DNA from: Candidatus Omnitrophota bacterium
GTDB lineage: Bacteria > Omnitrophota > Omnitrophia > Omnitrophales > Aquincolibacteriaceae
NCBI GenBank assembly: GCA_016196565.1
Contig: JACPXK010000091.1
Span: forward strand, 5,473-69,472
Length of the DNA: 64,000 bases
Direction of reading: 5' to 3'
Shown here: positions 51,842 to 61,357 of the stretch, piece by piece
Layout of the letters: each line of letters starts with the position of its first letter
Numbering within the stretch: position 1 is the stretch's first letter
The notes under the pieces: model-generated
Databases searched by the model: none
What the model was told of the DNA's origin: nothing
What the model saw: the letters and a program-made list of their open reading frames with translations, nothing else
Translations under genes and position numbers: made by a program

Positions 51842-53509
51842 ATGAAATTAAATAAACGCAGTGCGGCCATTACTGAAGGTCCGTCCCGGGCCCCGGCACG
51901 GGCCATGCTTAAAGCCATGGGGCTTTCCGATGAAGATATTCATAAGCCCATGATCGGGATTGCCAATACTTGGATTGAAACCATGCCGTGCAATTTTCAT
52001 TTGCGCCGGCTTTCGGAAAAAGTCAAAGAAGGCGTCCGTGCGGCGGGCGGAACTCCGATTGAGTTTAATACGATCGCCATTTCGGACGGCATTACGATGG
52101 GAACCGAAGGCATGAAAATGTCGCTGGTCAGCCGCGAGGTGGTGGCGGATTCCATCGAACTTGTGGCGCGCGGCCATTTATTTGACGGCCTCGTGGCGAT
52201 TTCCGGCTGTGACAAAACCATTCCGGGAACCGTGATGGCCCTGGCCCGCGTCGATGTCCCATCGCTCATGATTTACGGCGGCTCCATTGCGCCGGGACAT
52301 TTTGAAGGACGTGACGTGACCATTCAAGATGTGTTCGAAGCCGTGGGACGTCATGCCGCAGGAAAAATGACTCAAGGCCAGCTCTGCGCGCTGGAAAGCG
52401 TGGCTTGTCCTAATTCCGGCGCTTGCGGGGGACAATTTACGGCCAATACGATGTCGACGGCCTTTGCTATTCTAGGTATTTCTCCGATTTGGATGAATGA
52501 AATTCCGGCCATGGATTCTAAAAAAGATGAGGCCTGTGTGGATGCCGGAAAGCTTGTGATGGAACTTTTAAAAAAAGATTTGAAGCCTTCGAATATTATC
52601 AGCAAAAAATCCATTGAGAATGCGATCGCGGCCGTCGCCATGACCGGAGGTTCCACCAATGCGGTTTTGCATTTGCTGGCGCTCGCGCATGAAACCGGCA
52701 TTAAACTTTCGATTGAGGATTTTGACCGGATTAGTTCGCGTACGCCGCTTTTGGGCGATTTGAAACCGGGCGGACGTTTTGTGGCCAGCGATTTGTACGA
52801 GGCGGGCGGATTCCGTCTCGTGGCCAAACGGCTTCTCGATGCGGATTTGCTTCACCGCGATGTCATCACCGTGACCGGCAGAACGATTGGAGAAGAAGCC
52901 CAAGACGCTCTAGAAACTCATGGGCAAGAAGTGCTTCGTCCTCTTTTCAATCCTTTGAAACCGAGCGGAGGTCTTGTCATTTTGAAAGGCAATCTTGCTC
53001 CGGAAGGTTGTGTGCTGAAAGTTGCGGGCGAAAAACGGCTTAGCTTTGAAGGCCCTGCCAAAGTTTTCAACTGTGAAGAAGACGCTTTTGAAGCGGTGAA
53101 AAACCGCAAAATCAAAGCCGGCGATGTGGTGGTCATTCGTTATGAAGGGCCCAAAGGCGGACCGGGAATGCGCGAAATGCTCGGCGTGACGGCGGCGATC
53201 GTGGGTGAGGGGCTGGGGGATTCGGTGGCTCTTCTTACCGACGGACGTTTTTCCGGCGCCACTCACGGACTGATGGCCGGGCATGTGGCTCCCGAGGCTG
53301 CACACGGAGGTCCGATTGCCGCATTGAAAAATGGAGATTTAATCCGTTTTGATATTCCTAAAAGACGGCTGGATGTAAAATTATCTCAAGGGGAAATCAA
53401 AACCCGTCTGAAAAAATGGAAAGCCCCGAAACCTCGTTACAAAAACGGGGTCATGGCCAAATACGCGCGGCTGGTTTCTTCTTCCTCCAAAGGCGCGGTT
53501 ACAAATTAA
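51842..53509 (+). CDS. ilvD: Dihydroxy-acid dehydratase IlvD
   Basis: 555 residues from ATG 51842, which follows TGGAGGAGAG. Fe-S ligands are visible: the Cys in [14 protein letters not shown] and the Cys in [16 protein letters not shown], plus a Cys in PCNFHLRRL near the N-terminus. [21 protein letters not shown] is the conserved C-terminal motif. It catalyses the third step of branched-chain amino acid synthesis. It stands alone with its own promoter and a palindromic terminator. Confidence 0.96.
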   Translation: MKLNKRSAAITEGPSRAPARAMLKAMGLSDEDIHKPMIGIANTWIETMPCNFHLRRLSEKVKEGVRAAGGTPIEFNTIAISDGITMGTEGMKMSLVSREVVADSIELVARGHLFDGLVAISGCDKTIPGTVMALARVDVPSLMIYGGSIAPGHFEGRDVTIQDVFEAVGRHAAGKMTQGQLCALESVACPNSGACGGQFTANTMSTAFAILGISPIWMNEIPAMDSKKDEACVDAGKLVMELLKKDLKPSNIISKKSIENAIAAVAMTGGSTNAVLHLLALAHETGIKLSIEDFDRISSRTPLLGDLKPGGRFVASDLYEAGGFRLVAKRLLDADLLHRDVITVTGRTIGEEAQDALETHGQEVLRPLFNPLKPSGGLVILKGNLAPEGCVLKVAGEKRLSFEGPAKVFNCEEDAFEAVKNRKIKAGDVVVIRYEGPKGGPGMREMLGVTAAIVGEGLGDSVALLTDGRFSGATHGLMAGHVAPEAAHGGPIAALKNGDLIRFDIPKRRLDVKLSQGEIKTRLKKWKAPKPRYKNGVMAKYARLVSSSSKGAVTN

Positions 53510-53516
53510 AAAAAGC

Positions 53517-53537
53517 AAAAGGGGCCTGGCCCCTTTT
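53517..53537 (+). terminator. Palindromic terminator after ilvD
   Basis: AAAAGGGGCC-t-GGCCCCTTTT, a perfect copy of the window's repeat, 7 bases after the ilvD stop and 10 bases before the tRNA gene. It would separate the two transcripts. Confidence 0.75.
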
Positions 53538-53547
53538 GAAATCATCT

Positions 53548-53620
53548 GGCGGCGTAGCTCAGTTGGTAGAGCAGAGGACTCATAAGCCTCGCGTCGGGGG
53601 TTCGATTCCCTCCGCCGCCA
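53548..53620 (+). tRNA. tRNA-Met (anticodon CAT)
   Basis: Full cloverleaf of 73 bases: acceptor GGCGGCG pairing with CGCCGCC, D arm GCTC-AGTTGGTA-GAGC, anticodon loop CTCATAA with CAT at 53581-53583, T arm GGGGG-TTCGATT-CCCTC, discriminator A. No CCA is encoded. Elongator methionine is the best reading. CAT also occurs in tRNA-Ile2, whose C34 is modified by TilS, and tilS is the next gene; the Ile2 option is therefore open. Confidence 0.93.
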
Positions 53621-53641
53621 TTGCACCAATGTGCAATGACC

Positions 53642-53678
53642 GCGCGGTGAAAGACTAAGGAAAGTCTTTCAACCGCGC
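53642..53678 (+). other. Strong hairpin between tRNA and tilS
   Basis: GCGCGGTGAAAGACT pairs with AGTCTTTC-a-ACCGCGC: fifteen base pairs with one bulged A and a six-base loop. A smaller hairpin TTGCAC-caat-GTGCAA (53621-53636) lies between it and the tRNA. No T-run follows. These may help tRNA 3' processing or mark a small RNA. Confidence 0.5.
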
Positions 53679-53739
53679 AGCCATTTGAAAAACTGGAAGT
53701 TTTTCTACGGCGTTTGCCATTGATCTGGTGATCATCATC

Positions 53740-53745
53740 CATAAT
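53740..53745 (+). promoter_or_regulatory. -10-like box of tilS
   Basis: CATAAT ends 8 bases before the tilS ATG, the same spacing seen at other leaderless genes here. The -35 is weak, so this is tentative. Confidence 0.3.
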
Positions 53746-53753
53746 CAATTCCT

Positions 53754-54761
53754 ATGAAAACATTCCCAAAAAAATTCGAAGAAAATCTTAAACAGCAAAA
53801 GTTAATTCTTCCGCGCGAAAAAGTTTTTATCGCGGTTTCCGGCGGTCCGGATTCCGTCGCGCTTTTTCATCTCCTTCACGGGCTGGAAAATAAAAAATGG
53901 AAATTGAAGCTCGGAATTTTACATTTCAATCATCAAATGCGCGGCCGGCATTCCGATCGTGACGAAGCATTTGTCCGCAAGCTTGCTAAAAAATTTAAAG
54001 TGCCTTTTATTTCCGGACGCCAAAAAGTTTCGCTTCGCGCCGCCGAAGAATCGGAATCATTGGAAGAAGCCGCGCGGAATTTGCGTTATGATTTTTTTAA
54101 AAAATCAGCTCTGCGTTTCAAAATCAAAAAAATTGTTTTAGGCCACACAATGGACGACCAGGCTGAAACCGTTTTAATGCGTGTCTTGCAGGGAACCGGT
54201 CTGCGGGGGCTGGCGGGCATTCGTCCTTGCCTTCAGGGCGGGAAAGTTGTTTTTGTGCGGCCGCTTCTTGATTTTTCCAAAAAAGAAATTCTGGCTTATC
54301 TTCGTTTCCATAAAATTTTTTATCAGAAGGATGAAAGCAATCAATCCCCGCGGTTTTTAAGAAATAGAATCCGCCGGAAACTTTTGCCCATGCTGGGCAG
54401 GGAATTTAATCCTCGTGTCATGCAAGCCCTGGCAAGAATCCCTCCTATTGTCAGTGAAGAGATCGAGATTTTAGAAAACCTCGCTGAAGAAACCTGGAGG
54501 AGAACCTTCAAAACAGCAACCAGATTGCAGGTGGAATTGCGGCGCATGCGTTTTTTAAAGGCTCCGGCCCCTTTGCAATTCCGTATGATTGAAAAAGCGC
54601 TTAAACGGCTCGACCCTAAAAGCGGCGTGAATTTTGAAACTTGGCAAAGATTGAAGCCTAATCTCGTCCGCTCCCGCTTCCGGCATTCCTTCCCCCGGGA
54701 TATTGATTTTTCTCTAACCCCTCAGAGGGTCTTGATTTACAAAAAATCCGCCCGGTCATAA
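53754..54761 (+). CDS. tilS: tRNA(Ile)-lysidine synthase TilS
   Basis: 335 residues. PP-loop motif SGGPDS (29-34), the HFNHQMRGRHSDRDEAFVRKLA segment, LGHTMDDQAETVLMRVLQGTGLRGLAGI and a C-terminal extension. It attaches lysine to C34 of tRNA-Ile2, changing CAU from Met to Ile decoding. The C-terminus is shorter than in E. coli, as in many phyla. A tRNA with anticodon CAT lies 133 bases upstream. No Shine-Dalgarno sequence precedes the ATG. Confidence 0.93.
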   Translation: MKTFPKKFEENLKQQKLILPREKVFIAVSGGPDSVALFHLLHGLENKKWKLKLGILHFNHQMRGRHSDRDEAFVRKLAKKFKVPFISGRQKVSLRAAEESESLEEAARNLRYDFFKKSALRFKIKKIVLGHTMDDQAETVLMRVLQGTGLRGLAGIRPCLQGGKVVFVRPLLDFSKKEILAYLRFHKIFYQKDESNQSPRFLRNRIRRKLLPMLGREFNPRVMQALARIPPIVSEEIEILENLAEETWRRTFKTATRLQVELRRMRFLKAPAPLQFRMIEKALKRLDPKSGVNFETWQRLKPNLVRSRFRHSFPRDIDFSLTPQRVLIYKKSARS

Positions 54762-54845
54762 AGGCATTTGCTATCCGAGGGGGTGGCGTGATACACTATG
54801 GCCTTTCTTCGGCATCCTATATCCCAAGCGAGGTAAGTTAAGGTA

Positions 54846-56804
54846 ATGAATGAGGTTAAGAAGAATCGAACGCAGTCCGGCGGAGGAAAATCCGGCCGTC
54901 CCCCCAAAAAAAATGACGGGGATGCGGAAAGAAATCGCCTTATTGCGCTTTTTTTAATCCCCCTGCTTTTTTTCATCATCCTTCAGCTTTTTGTTTTCCC
55001 CAATTTGGACATACGCCAGATTTCCTATTCGGAGTTTTTCCAGCTGATCAATCAAAATCCCCAAACGCAGGAGATTGTTTCCGCGGAAATGGTGGAAGAT
55101 ATCATTCGCGGCAAATTCAAATCCGGCGCTTATTTTCAAGTCCATGTTCCGGCCAATGACCCGGATCTTATTCCTCTGCTTCGAAAAAATGTTCCCCAAT
55201 TCACCGTCAATCCGCCTCAGGTATTTTGGCGCAATCTGGTTTATTCCGTGCTGCCGGTCCTTCTCCTGATCGGATTTTTCTGGTTTTTTGTTTATCGCGG
55301 GGTTCAGCAGGGCGGCGGCAAGATTTTTTCTTTCGGAAAATCCCGCGCCAAACTTTCCGGCGATGAAAAAAAGAAAATTACTTTTGAAGACGTGGCGGGA
55401 GTTGAAGAAGCCAAAGAAGAACTTCAGGAAATCATCGAATTTTTGAAAGAACCTCAAAAATTTCAAAAACTCGGCGGGCGCATTCCTAAAGGAGTTTTGC
55501 TCATGGGGCCTCCGGGAACCGGCAAAACACTTTTGGCCAAAGCGGTGGCCGGCGAAGCCGATGTTCCTTTTTACTCCATCAGCGGCTCTGATTTCGTGGA
55601 AATGTTTGTCGGTGTCGGTGCGGCCCGCGTGCGCGATCTTTTTGAGCAGGGAAAACGCGCGGCAAAAACAAGCGGCCGCGGGGCTATTTTATTCATCGAT
55701 GAAATCGATGCGGTAGGCCGTCAGCGTTTTGCCTGTATCGGCGGCGGTCATGATGAACGCGAACAGACCTTGAACGCCCTTCTTGTAGAAATGGACGGAT
55801 TTGACACGCAGGCGGGCGTGATTTTGATCGGGGCGACCAATCGTCCCGATGTGTTAGACCCGGCCCTTCTTCGTCCCGGCCGTTTTGACCGTCAAGTGGT
55901 GATTGACCGGCCGGATATCAAAGGCCGTGAGGCGATTTTGAAAGTTCACAGCCGCAATGTAAAACTTGATTCTCAATGTGATTTTGCCCGCATTGCCCGT
56001 CAAACCTCCGGATTTTCCGGAGCGGATCTAGCGAATCTTGTCAATGAAGGAGCGCTTCTTGCTGCAAGGCGCGGCAAAACGGCTGTCACCCAAAGCGAAC
56101 TCGAAGAATCCATCGAACGGGTCATGGCGGGGCCGGAAAGAAAAAGCCGCATTATTTCCAAAAAGGAAAAAGAAATTGTGGCGGTGCACGAATCAGGACA
56201 TGCCCTTTTGACTCTTCTTGTGACAGGAATGGCGGATCAACTGCACAAAGTTTCCATTATCCCGCGCGGAACACAGGCCTTGGGCTACACCCTTCATCTT
56301 CCCCTGGAAGACCGTTATCTTATTTCTGAAAAAGAACTTTATGACAAAATCACGGTGCTTTTCGGCGGGCGCGTGGCCGAAGAAGTTATTTTTAATTCCA
56401 TTACGACCGGCGCGCACAATGACCTTGAAGTGGCCACCGGCTACGCGCAGCGCATGGTTTGCGAATTTGGCATGAGTAAAAAACTCGGCAATTTGACATT
56501 CGGGAAAAAAGACCGCCAGATTTTTCTTGGACGGGATATGATGCAGGAGAAAGATTATTCCGAAAGCACCTCCGTGATGATTGATGAAGAAGTCCGGCGT
56601 ATTGCGGATACCTGCTATCAAAGAGCCACCGAACTTTTAAAAACCAATCAAGATAAACTCCGCAAACTTGCCGACCGCCTTATCGAGAAAGAAGTTCTCG
56701 ATTCCGAAGAAATCAAAACCCTCGTCGGTTTGAACATTCCTGTACCCGCGGAAGTAAAATCCACCGAGCGCGCAGGAGGCGTGCCGAGCCCGGACTTGCC
56801 ATGA
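54846..56804 (+). CDS. ftsH: ATP-dependent zinc metalloprotease FtsH
   Basis: 652 residues. A short Arg/Lys/Gly-rich N-terminus, first membrane helix (about 32-52), periplasmic domain, second helix (about 133-152), then the AAA domain with Walker A GPPGTGKT (221-228), Walker [15 protein letters not shown] and [23 protein letters not shown]. The zinc site is HESGH (448-452). It degrades membrane and regulatory proteins. It begins the ftsH-folP-yebC-ruv run and overlaps folP by 4 bases. Confidence 0.96.
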   Translation: MNEVKKNRTQSGGGKSGRPPKKNDGDAERNRLIALFLIPLLFFIILQLFVFPNLDIRQISYSEFFQLINQNPQTQEIVSAEMVEDIIRGKFKSGAYFQVHVPANDPDLIPLLRKNVPQFTVNPPQVFWRNLVYSVLPVLLLIGFFWFFVYRGVQQGGGKIFSFGKSRAKLSGDEKKKITFEDVAGVEEAKEELQEIIEFLKEPQKFQKLGGRIPKGVLLMGPPGTGKTLLAKAVAGEADVPFYSISGSDFVEMFVGVGAARVRDLFEQGKRAAKTSGRGAILFIDEIDAVGRQRFACIGGGHDEREQTLNALLVEMDGFDTQAGVILIGATNRPDVLDPALLRPGRFDRQVVIDRPDIKGREAILKVHSRNVKLDSQCDFARIARQTSGFSGADLANLVNEGALLAARRGKTAVTQSELEESIERVMAGPERKSRIISKKEKEIVAVHESGHALLTLLVTGMADQLHKVSIIPRGTQALGYTLHLPLEDRYLISEKELYDKITVLFGGRVAEEVIFNSITTGAHNDLEVATGYAQRMVCEFGMSKKLGNLTFGKKDRQIFLGRDMMQEKDYSESTSVMIDEEVRRIADTCYQRATELLKTNQDKLRKLADRLIEKEVLDSEEIKTLVGLNIPVPAEVKSTERAGGVPSPDLP

Positions 56805-57652
56805 TTTGGCGCATTAAAACCCGAAAAATCTCTTTTCCTCATACCCTGGTTGTCGGAATCCTAAATGTTACCCCTGATTCTTTTTCTGACGGAGGGAAAT
56901 TTTTTAATCCTGAAAAAGCCGTGCAGCATGCCCTGCAGCTCGAAAAAGAAGGGGCGGATATTCTGGATCTCGGCGGAGAATCGACGCGGCCCGGCGCCGA
57001 AACTATTGAAACCGGAGAAGAGTTAAAAAGAATTCTTCCCATCTTGCAGGCCCTTAAGAATAAAATTCAAATTCCAATTTCCGTGGACACCACCAAACCC
57101 GAAGTGGCCCGCATTTGTTTGGAAGAAGGCGCGGAAATTATCAATGATGTGAGCGGCCTTAAAGATTCCGGCCAGGCGATGGCGGAAGTGATTCGCGACA
57201 GCGGGGCCGGGCTTATTTTGATGCACCGGCGGGGGAATCCTCAAACCATGCAATCCTTGGCGCGTTATTATGATGTGGTCCAGCAAGTGATCGGCGAACT
57301 CCGGGAAAGCGTGGATTCGGCGCTGGCCGCAGGGATTGAAGCAAAACAATTGGTGATTGATCCGGGTCTCGGCTTTGCCAAAACCGCGGAACAAAATTTC
57401 GAAATTCTTTCCCAGCTTGAACGTTTTCATGAGCTCGGCCTTCCCGTGATGCTCGGCCCCTCGCGCAAAACATTTATCGGGAAAGTTACGGGACGTGAAG
57501 CCGAAGACCGTGATTACGGTACTGCGGCCGTTGCCGCTTATGCCGTTATGAAACAGATTCAACTCATTCGGGTGCACGCGCCGGCTGCCACACGCGACGT
57601 TATTCGAACCCTCGAAGCCATTAAGGGAGCACAGCATGTCGGGACATTCTAA
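56801..57652 (+). CDS. folP: Dihydropteroate synthase FolP
   Basis: 283 residues. Signature [16 protein letters not shown], then [56 protein letters not shown] and [16 protein letters not shown]. It joins p-aminobenzoate to the pterin made by the FolB-FolK pair at 25.7-26.5 kb. The start overlaps the ftsH stop as ATGA, and the end overlaps yebC by 17 bases. The ftsH-folP order is common in several phyla. Confidence 0.96.
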   Translation: MIWRIKTRKISFPHTLVVGILNVTPDSFSDGGKFFNPEKAVQHALQLEKEGADILDLGGESTRPGAETIETGEELKRILPILQALKNKIQIPISVDTTKPEVARICLEEGAEIINDVSGLKDSGQAMAEVIRDSGAGLILMHRRGNPQTMQSLARYYDVVQQVIGELRESVDSALAAGIEAKQLVIDPGLGFAKTAEQNFEILSQLERFHELGLPVMLGPSRKTFIGKVTGREAEDRDYGTAAVAAYAVMKQIQLIRVHAPAATRDVIRTLEAIKGAQHVGTF

Positions 57653-58382
57653 GTGGGCCAGTATTAAGCATAAAAAGGCCGCGGCGGATTCCAAACGCGG
57701 AAAGATTTTTACCAAACTGATCCGTGAGCTTACGGTGGCCGCGAAAATGGGTGGCGGAGATCCCAATACCAATCCAAGGCTTCGTACCATTATCGATACG
57801 GCCAAAGATGCCAATATGCCGGCCGATAATATAGAACGGGCCATTAAAAAGGGAACCGGCGAACTTGAAGGTGTTACTTACGAAGAAGTGGCCTATGAAG
57901 GATACGGCCCGCAAGGCGCGGCGCTTTTGGTTCATTGTTTGACGGACAATAAAAACCGTACGGCTGCGGAAATCCGCAGTATTTTCAGCAAAGCCAACGG
58001 GGCCATGGCGGGTCAAGGTTCTGTCGCCTGGCTGTTTGAAAAAAAGGGTTTGATTGTGGTAGATGCTTCCAAAACGACCGAGGATAAACTGATGGAAATT
58101 GCGCTTTCCGCCGGCGCGGAAGATTTATCCCAGTCCGGAACTCATTTTGAAGTAACTACGGCGCCGCACGATTTCGAGGCGGTGCGCGAAGCCGTTAAAA
58201 AAGCCGGAATTGCTATGGAATCTTCCCAGGTTACCATGATTCCTAAAAATCTGGTGCCGGTTTCAGCCGAATCCGCGCGCACGGTGCTCAAGCTGATCGA
58301 GGCCTTGGAAGATCATGATGATGTTCAAAATGTTTACACCAACTGCGATATTCCTGATGAGGTCGTCAAGGAGATGGGATGA
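57636..58382 (+). CDS. yebC: YebC/PmpR-family (TACO1) protein
   Basis: 248 residues starting [31 protein letters not shown], the classic YebC N-terminus, followed by [47 protein letters not shown], and the C-terminal [10 protein letters not shown] region. The family acts as transcription regulator or, as shown more recently, in translation of proline-rich stretches. It directly precedes ruvCAB, its usual neighbour. It overlaps ruvC by 4 bases. Confidence 0.95.
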   Translation: MSGHSKWASIKHKKAAADSKRGKIFTKLIRELTVAAKMGGGDPNTNPRLRTIIDTAKDANMPADNIERAIKKGTGELEGVTYEEVAYEGYGPQGAALLVHCLTDNKNRTAAEIRSIFSKANGAMAGQGSVAWLFEKKGLIVVDASKTTEDKLMEIALSAGAEDLSQSGTHFEVTTAPHDFEAVREAVKKAGIAMESSQVTMIPKNLVPVSAESARTVLKLIEALEDHDDVQNVYTNCDIPDEVVKEMG

Positions 58383-58870
58383 TCATCTTGGGGGTTGATC
58401 CGGGGACTCAAAGAACGGGGGCCGGGTTGATCAAAAAAACCGGCGCCGGTTATGAGCTCATTCATGCCGATGTCATTCAAATCAAGCCGTCGCTTCCTCG
58501 AGCGCAAAAACTTTTACAGATTTACCAAGCCCTTTCCGAAATGATCTGCCGTTTTCATCCCGACATTCTTGCCTTGGAAAATATTTTTTTTGGAAAAGAC
58601 ATTCAGGCCATGGTGAAAATCGGGGAGGCCCGCGCCTGCGCCATGCTTGCCGCTTCGGAAAACGGCATTGACGTTGTAGAATACCCCCCGGCCCGGGTGA
58701 AAGAGTCCGTGACCGGAAACGGGCGTGCCACCAAAGAACAAATGCAGCTTATGGTGCAGCGCCTTCTTCATCTGGAAAGTCTGCCGGCCTCGGATGCGGC
58801 CGATGCCTTAGCCGTGGCGCTTTGTCATGTGCATTCTTCGAAAAAACTTGTAATGGCAACCGGGGTTTAA
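58379..58870 (+). CDS. ruvC: Holliday junction resolvase RuvC
   Basis: 163 residues. RNase H-fold acidic residues: Asp7 in [10 protein letters not shown], Glu in [11 protein letters not shown], and the pair in [14 protein letters not shown]. It cuts four-way junctions processed by RuvAB. It starts 4 bases inside yebC and ends 4 bases before ruvA, so resolvase and branch-migration proteins are made together. Confidence 0.95.
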   Translation: MIILGVDPGTQRTGAGLIKKTGAGYELIHADVIQIKPSLPRAQKLLQIYQALSEMICRFHPDILALENIFFGKDIQAMVKIGEARACAMLAASENGIDVVEYPPARVKESVTGNGRATKEQMQLMVQRLLHLESLPASDAADALAVALCHVHSSKKLVMATGV

Positions 58871-58874
58871 CCTT

Positions 58875-59483
58875 ATGTACGAATATTTAAGCGGACGTTT
58901 GGTAGAAAAAAATACCGGAAGCCTCATTTTGGATGTGGGCGGAGTCGGCTACGCGGTGACCATTCCGCTTTCTACTTTTGAATCCCTCCCGCCTCTGGGT
59001 CAAAGCGTAAAAATTCTCACCTTTTTTGTGGTGCGCGAAGATGCTCAGGCCCTTTATGGATTTTTAAGCGAATCAGAAAGGTCCCTTTTCAAAATGCTTC
59101 TTTCGATTTCGGGAATCGGGCCTAAAATGGCCATTACGGTTCTTTCGGGATTAACTCTTCCTGATTTAAAGCGGGCGATTGTGGATGGTTCCGTTCATTT
59201 GCTCACCGGGATTTCCGGAGTGGGAAAGAAAACGGCGGAAAGAATTATTATCGAGCTTCGCGAAAAATTGGTTTTAGATGAAAGACGCATGCCCGAGTCC
59301 CAAGCCTCTTCGGCTGTTTTGCAGGAACAAGACGGACTCTTTCAGGATTCCTTACAGGCTTTGATTCAGCTGGGCTACAAAAAACAAAACGCCAAAGAGG
59401 CCATTCAAAAGGCTTTGAAAAATCATAAACCCGAAGATCTTTCCGCCGAAGTCTTGGTGCGGGAATCTCTAAAATATGTGTAA
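58875..59483 (+). CDS. ruvA: Holliday junction DNA helicase subunit RuvA
   Basis: 202 residues with three domains: an OB fold (MYEYLSGRLVEKNTGSLILDVGGVGYAVTIP), the tandem helix-hairpin-helix part (LLSISGIGPKMAITVLSG, LLTGISGVGKKTAERIIIELREKL) and the C-terminal UBA-like domain (ALIQLGYKKQNAKEAIQKAL) that contacts RuvB. Six bases separate it from ruvB. Confidence 0.96.
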   Translation: MYEYLSGRLVEKNTGSLILDVGGVGYAVTIPLSTFESLPPLGQSVKILTFFVVREDAQALYGFLSESERSLFKMLLSISGIGPKMAITVLSGLTLPDLKRAIVDGSVHLLTGISGVGKKTAERIIIELREKLVLDERRMPESQASSAVLQEQDGLFQDSLQALIQLGYKKQNAKEAIQKALKNHKPEDLSAEVLVRESLKYV

Positions 59484-59489
59484 ACTCCA

Positions 59490-60509
59490 ATGACCCAAGA
59501 TCGTTTGCTTAACGCCGATTCCAGGCCCGAAGACGAAGAAATCGATTTGACGCTCCGGCCGTCATCACTGGATGAATTTGTCGGGCAAAATAAACTTCGA
59601 GAAAATTTGAAGATTTTCATCGAGGCGGCCCGTCAGCGCAAAGAGCCGCTGGATCACGTACTTTTTTTCGGCCCTCCGGGCCTTGGCAAAACTACGCTGG
59701 CCCATATCATGGCCAAAGAAATGGGAAGTAATATCCGCGCGACCTCAGGCCCCGTGCTTGAACGCCCCGGCGATTTGGCGGGTGTTCTCACCAATCTTGA
59801 AGCCGGCGATGTGCTGTTCATCGATGAAATTCACCGTATCTCCCATTTGGTGGAAGAATACCTTTATCCGGCCATGGAAGATTTTTCCATTGATATCATG
59901 ATTGATAAAGGCCCCAATGCGCGTTCCGTGAAAATTAATGTTCCGCCGTTTACGCTAGTCGGTGCGACGACCCGGAGCGGACTTTTGACGGCACCGCTTC
60001 GCTCGCGCTTTGGCATTGTCGAAAGACTCAATTATTATGAAGATGAAGATCTTTCCCATATTCTCCGGCGTTCCAGCCGTATTATGAAAATCGAAATTGA
60101 CCGGCAGGGCGAAACGCAAATTGCGCGCCGTGCACGCGGCACGCCGCGCGTGGCCAATCGTTTGCTGCGCCGTGTGCGGGATTTTGCGCAGGTGAAGGGA
60201 TTTCCAAAAATTACAAGCGAAGCAGCGGAAATGGCCCTGCAAATGCTGGATGTCGATCAAGAAGGCCTGGATCCCATGGACAAACGCATCCTTCAATACA
60301 TGATGGATCATTGTGAAGGAGGGCCTATCGGCGTCAACAGCCTTGCGGTGGGAGTCGGCGAAGATGCGGAAACCCTGGAAGAAATTTACGAGCCTTATCT
60401 TATTCAGCGCGGATTTTTGAAACGCACCTCAGCGGGACGGGTCGTGACACGGCGTTCTTACGAACATTTCAACCGCACGCCTCCCGCACGATCGAGCGAA
60501 CTCTTTTAA
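59490..60509 (+). CDS. ruvB: Holliday junction helicase RuvB
   Basis: 339 residues. An N-terminal [18 protein letters not shown], Walker [11 protein letters not shown], Walker [11 protein letters not shown], sensor 1 GATTRSGLL, arginine-finger region APLRSRFG, and a C-terminal winged helix with [18 protein letters not shown]. It is the motor that drives branch migration with RuvA. It ends the repair part of the run; cdaA follows after 32 bases. Confidence 0.97.
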   Translation: MTQDRLLNADSRPEDEEIDLTLRPSSLDEFVGQNKLRENLKIFIEAARQRKEPLDHVLFFGPPGLGKTTLAHIMAKEMGSNIRATSGPVLERPGDLAGVLTNLEAGDVLFIDEIHRISHLVEEYLYPAMEDFSIDIMIDKGPNARSVKINVPPFTLVGATTRSGLLTAPLRSRFGIVERLNYYEDEDLSHILRRSSRIMKIEIDRQGETQIARRARGTPRVANRLLRRVRDFAQVKGFPKITSEAAEMALQMLDVDQEGLDPMDKRILQYMMDHCEGGPIGVNSLAVGVGEDAETLEEIYEPYLIQRGFLKRTSAGRVVTRRSYEHFNRTPPARSSELF

Positions 60510-60541
60510 CGAATCAGGACTTCTTAGCCGAAACATAAGGT

Positions 60542-61357
60542 ATGGAAATTTTCGAAATTATAAAACCTATCGTCGAAATCGGATTTATTTGGGCGCTTCT
60601 TTACTACCTTATCCGCTTTTTCGAAGGCACGCGTGCCATGCAGGTTTTGATGGGGCTCGTCATCCTCGCCGTGATTTTTAATATCGCCAAATTTTTCCAA
60701 CTCAATTCGATTAACTGGGTGCTGACCAAGCTCTTCGCGGTGGGAGTCGTGGCCTTCCTGATTATTTTCCAGCCCGAACTTCGCCGTGCGCTGGCCCGTA
60801 TCGGGCAAAATACTTTTCTCGGCGGATTTTTGAAAAAGGGCGGCACCATGGATGAACTGGTTCAGGCCTGCGAACATTTATCGCGCCAAAGAATCGGGGC
60901 GCTTGTGGCCATTGAACGTGACGTCGGCCTTAAAAATTATATTGAAAGCGGCATGATTCTGGATTCCAAAGTCAGCACCGAGCTTTTGATCACGCTTTTT
61001 TCGCCTAACACGCCGACCCATGACGGCGGCGTAATTATTTCCGGCGAAAGAATTGCCGCTTGCGGCTCGCTTTTTCCGCTCAGTCAAAAAACCGATCTTG
61101 CGCGTTCCCTTGGCACGCGTCACCGGGCGGCGCTCGGTCTCACGGAAGAAACCGATGCCGTCTGCGTGGTGGTCTCGGAAGAAACCGGAAATATTTCGGT
61201 GGCAGTTTATGGAAAACTTACCGGGGCTCTCGACGGCGAAGGGCTCAGCCGGGTTTTGATGAGCCTTTTCAAAGCGGGTGAAAATAACAAACAAACCATC
61301 AAGGAATTTCTCGAGAAAAACTGGAAGGCCTTCCGGGAGAAAAGTCACACCTCATGA
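60542..61357 (+). CDS. cdaA: Diadenylate cyclase CdaA
   Basis: 271 residues. Three N-terminal membrane helices (about 1-75) are followed by the DAC domain with the family motifs DGG (TPTHDGGVIISGERI) and RHRAA (LGTRHRAALGL), which bind and cyclise two ATP molecules to c-di-AMP. It overlaps cdaR by 4 bases, the usual activator or inhibitor partner. The glmM gene, common in such operons, is not next in line. Confidence 0.95.
   Translation: MEIFEIIKPIVEIGFIWALLYYLIRFFEGTRAMQVLMGLVILAVIFNIAKFFQLNSINWVLTKLFAVGVVAFLIIFQPELRRALARIGQNTFLGGFLKKGGTMDELVQACEHLSRQRIGALVAIERDVGLKNYIESGMILDSKVSTELLITLFSPNTPTHDGGVIISGERIAACGSLFPLSQKTDLARSLGTRHRAALGLTEETDAVCVVVSEETGNISVAVYGKLTGALDGEGLSRVLMSLFKAGENNKQTIKEFLEKNWKAFREKSHTS

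Noticed and set aside
53381..53658. Open frames across the tRNA region on both strands
   Set aside because: They run through a clear tRNA gene and a palindromic terminator; the peptides show no family features.
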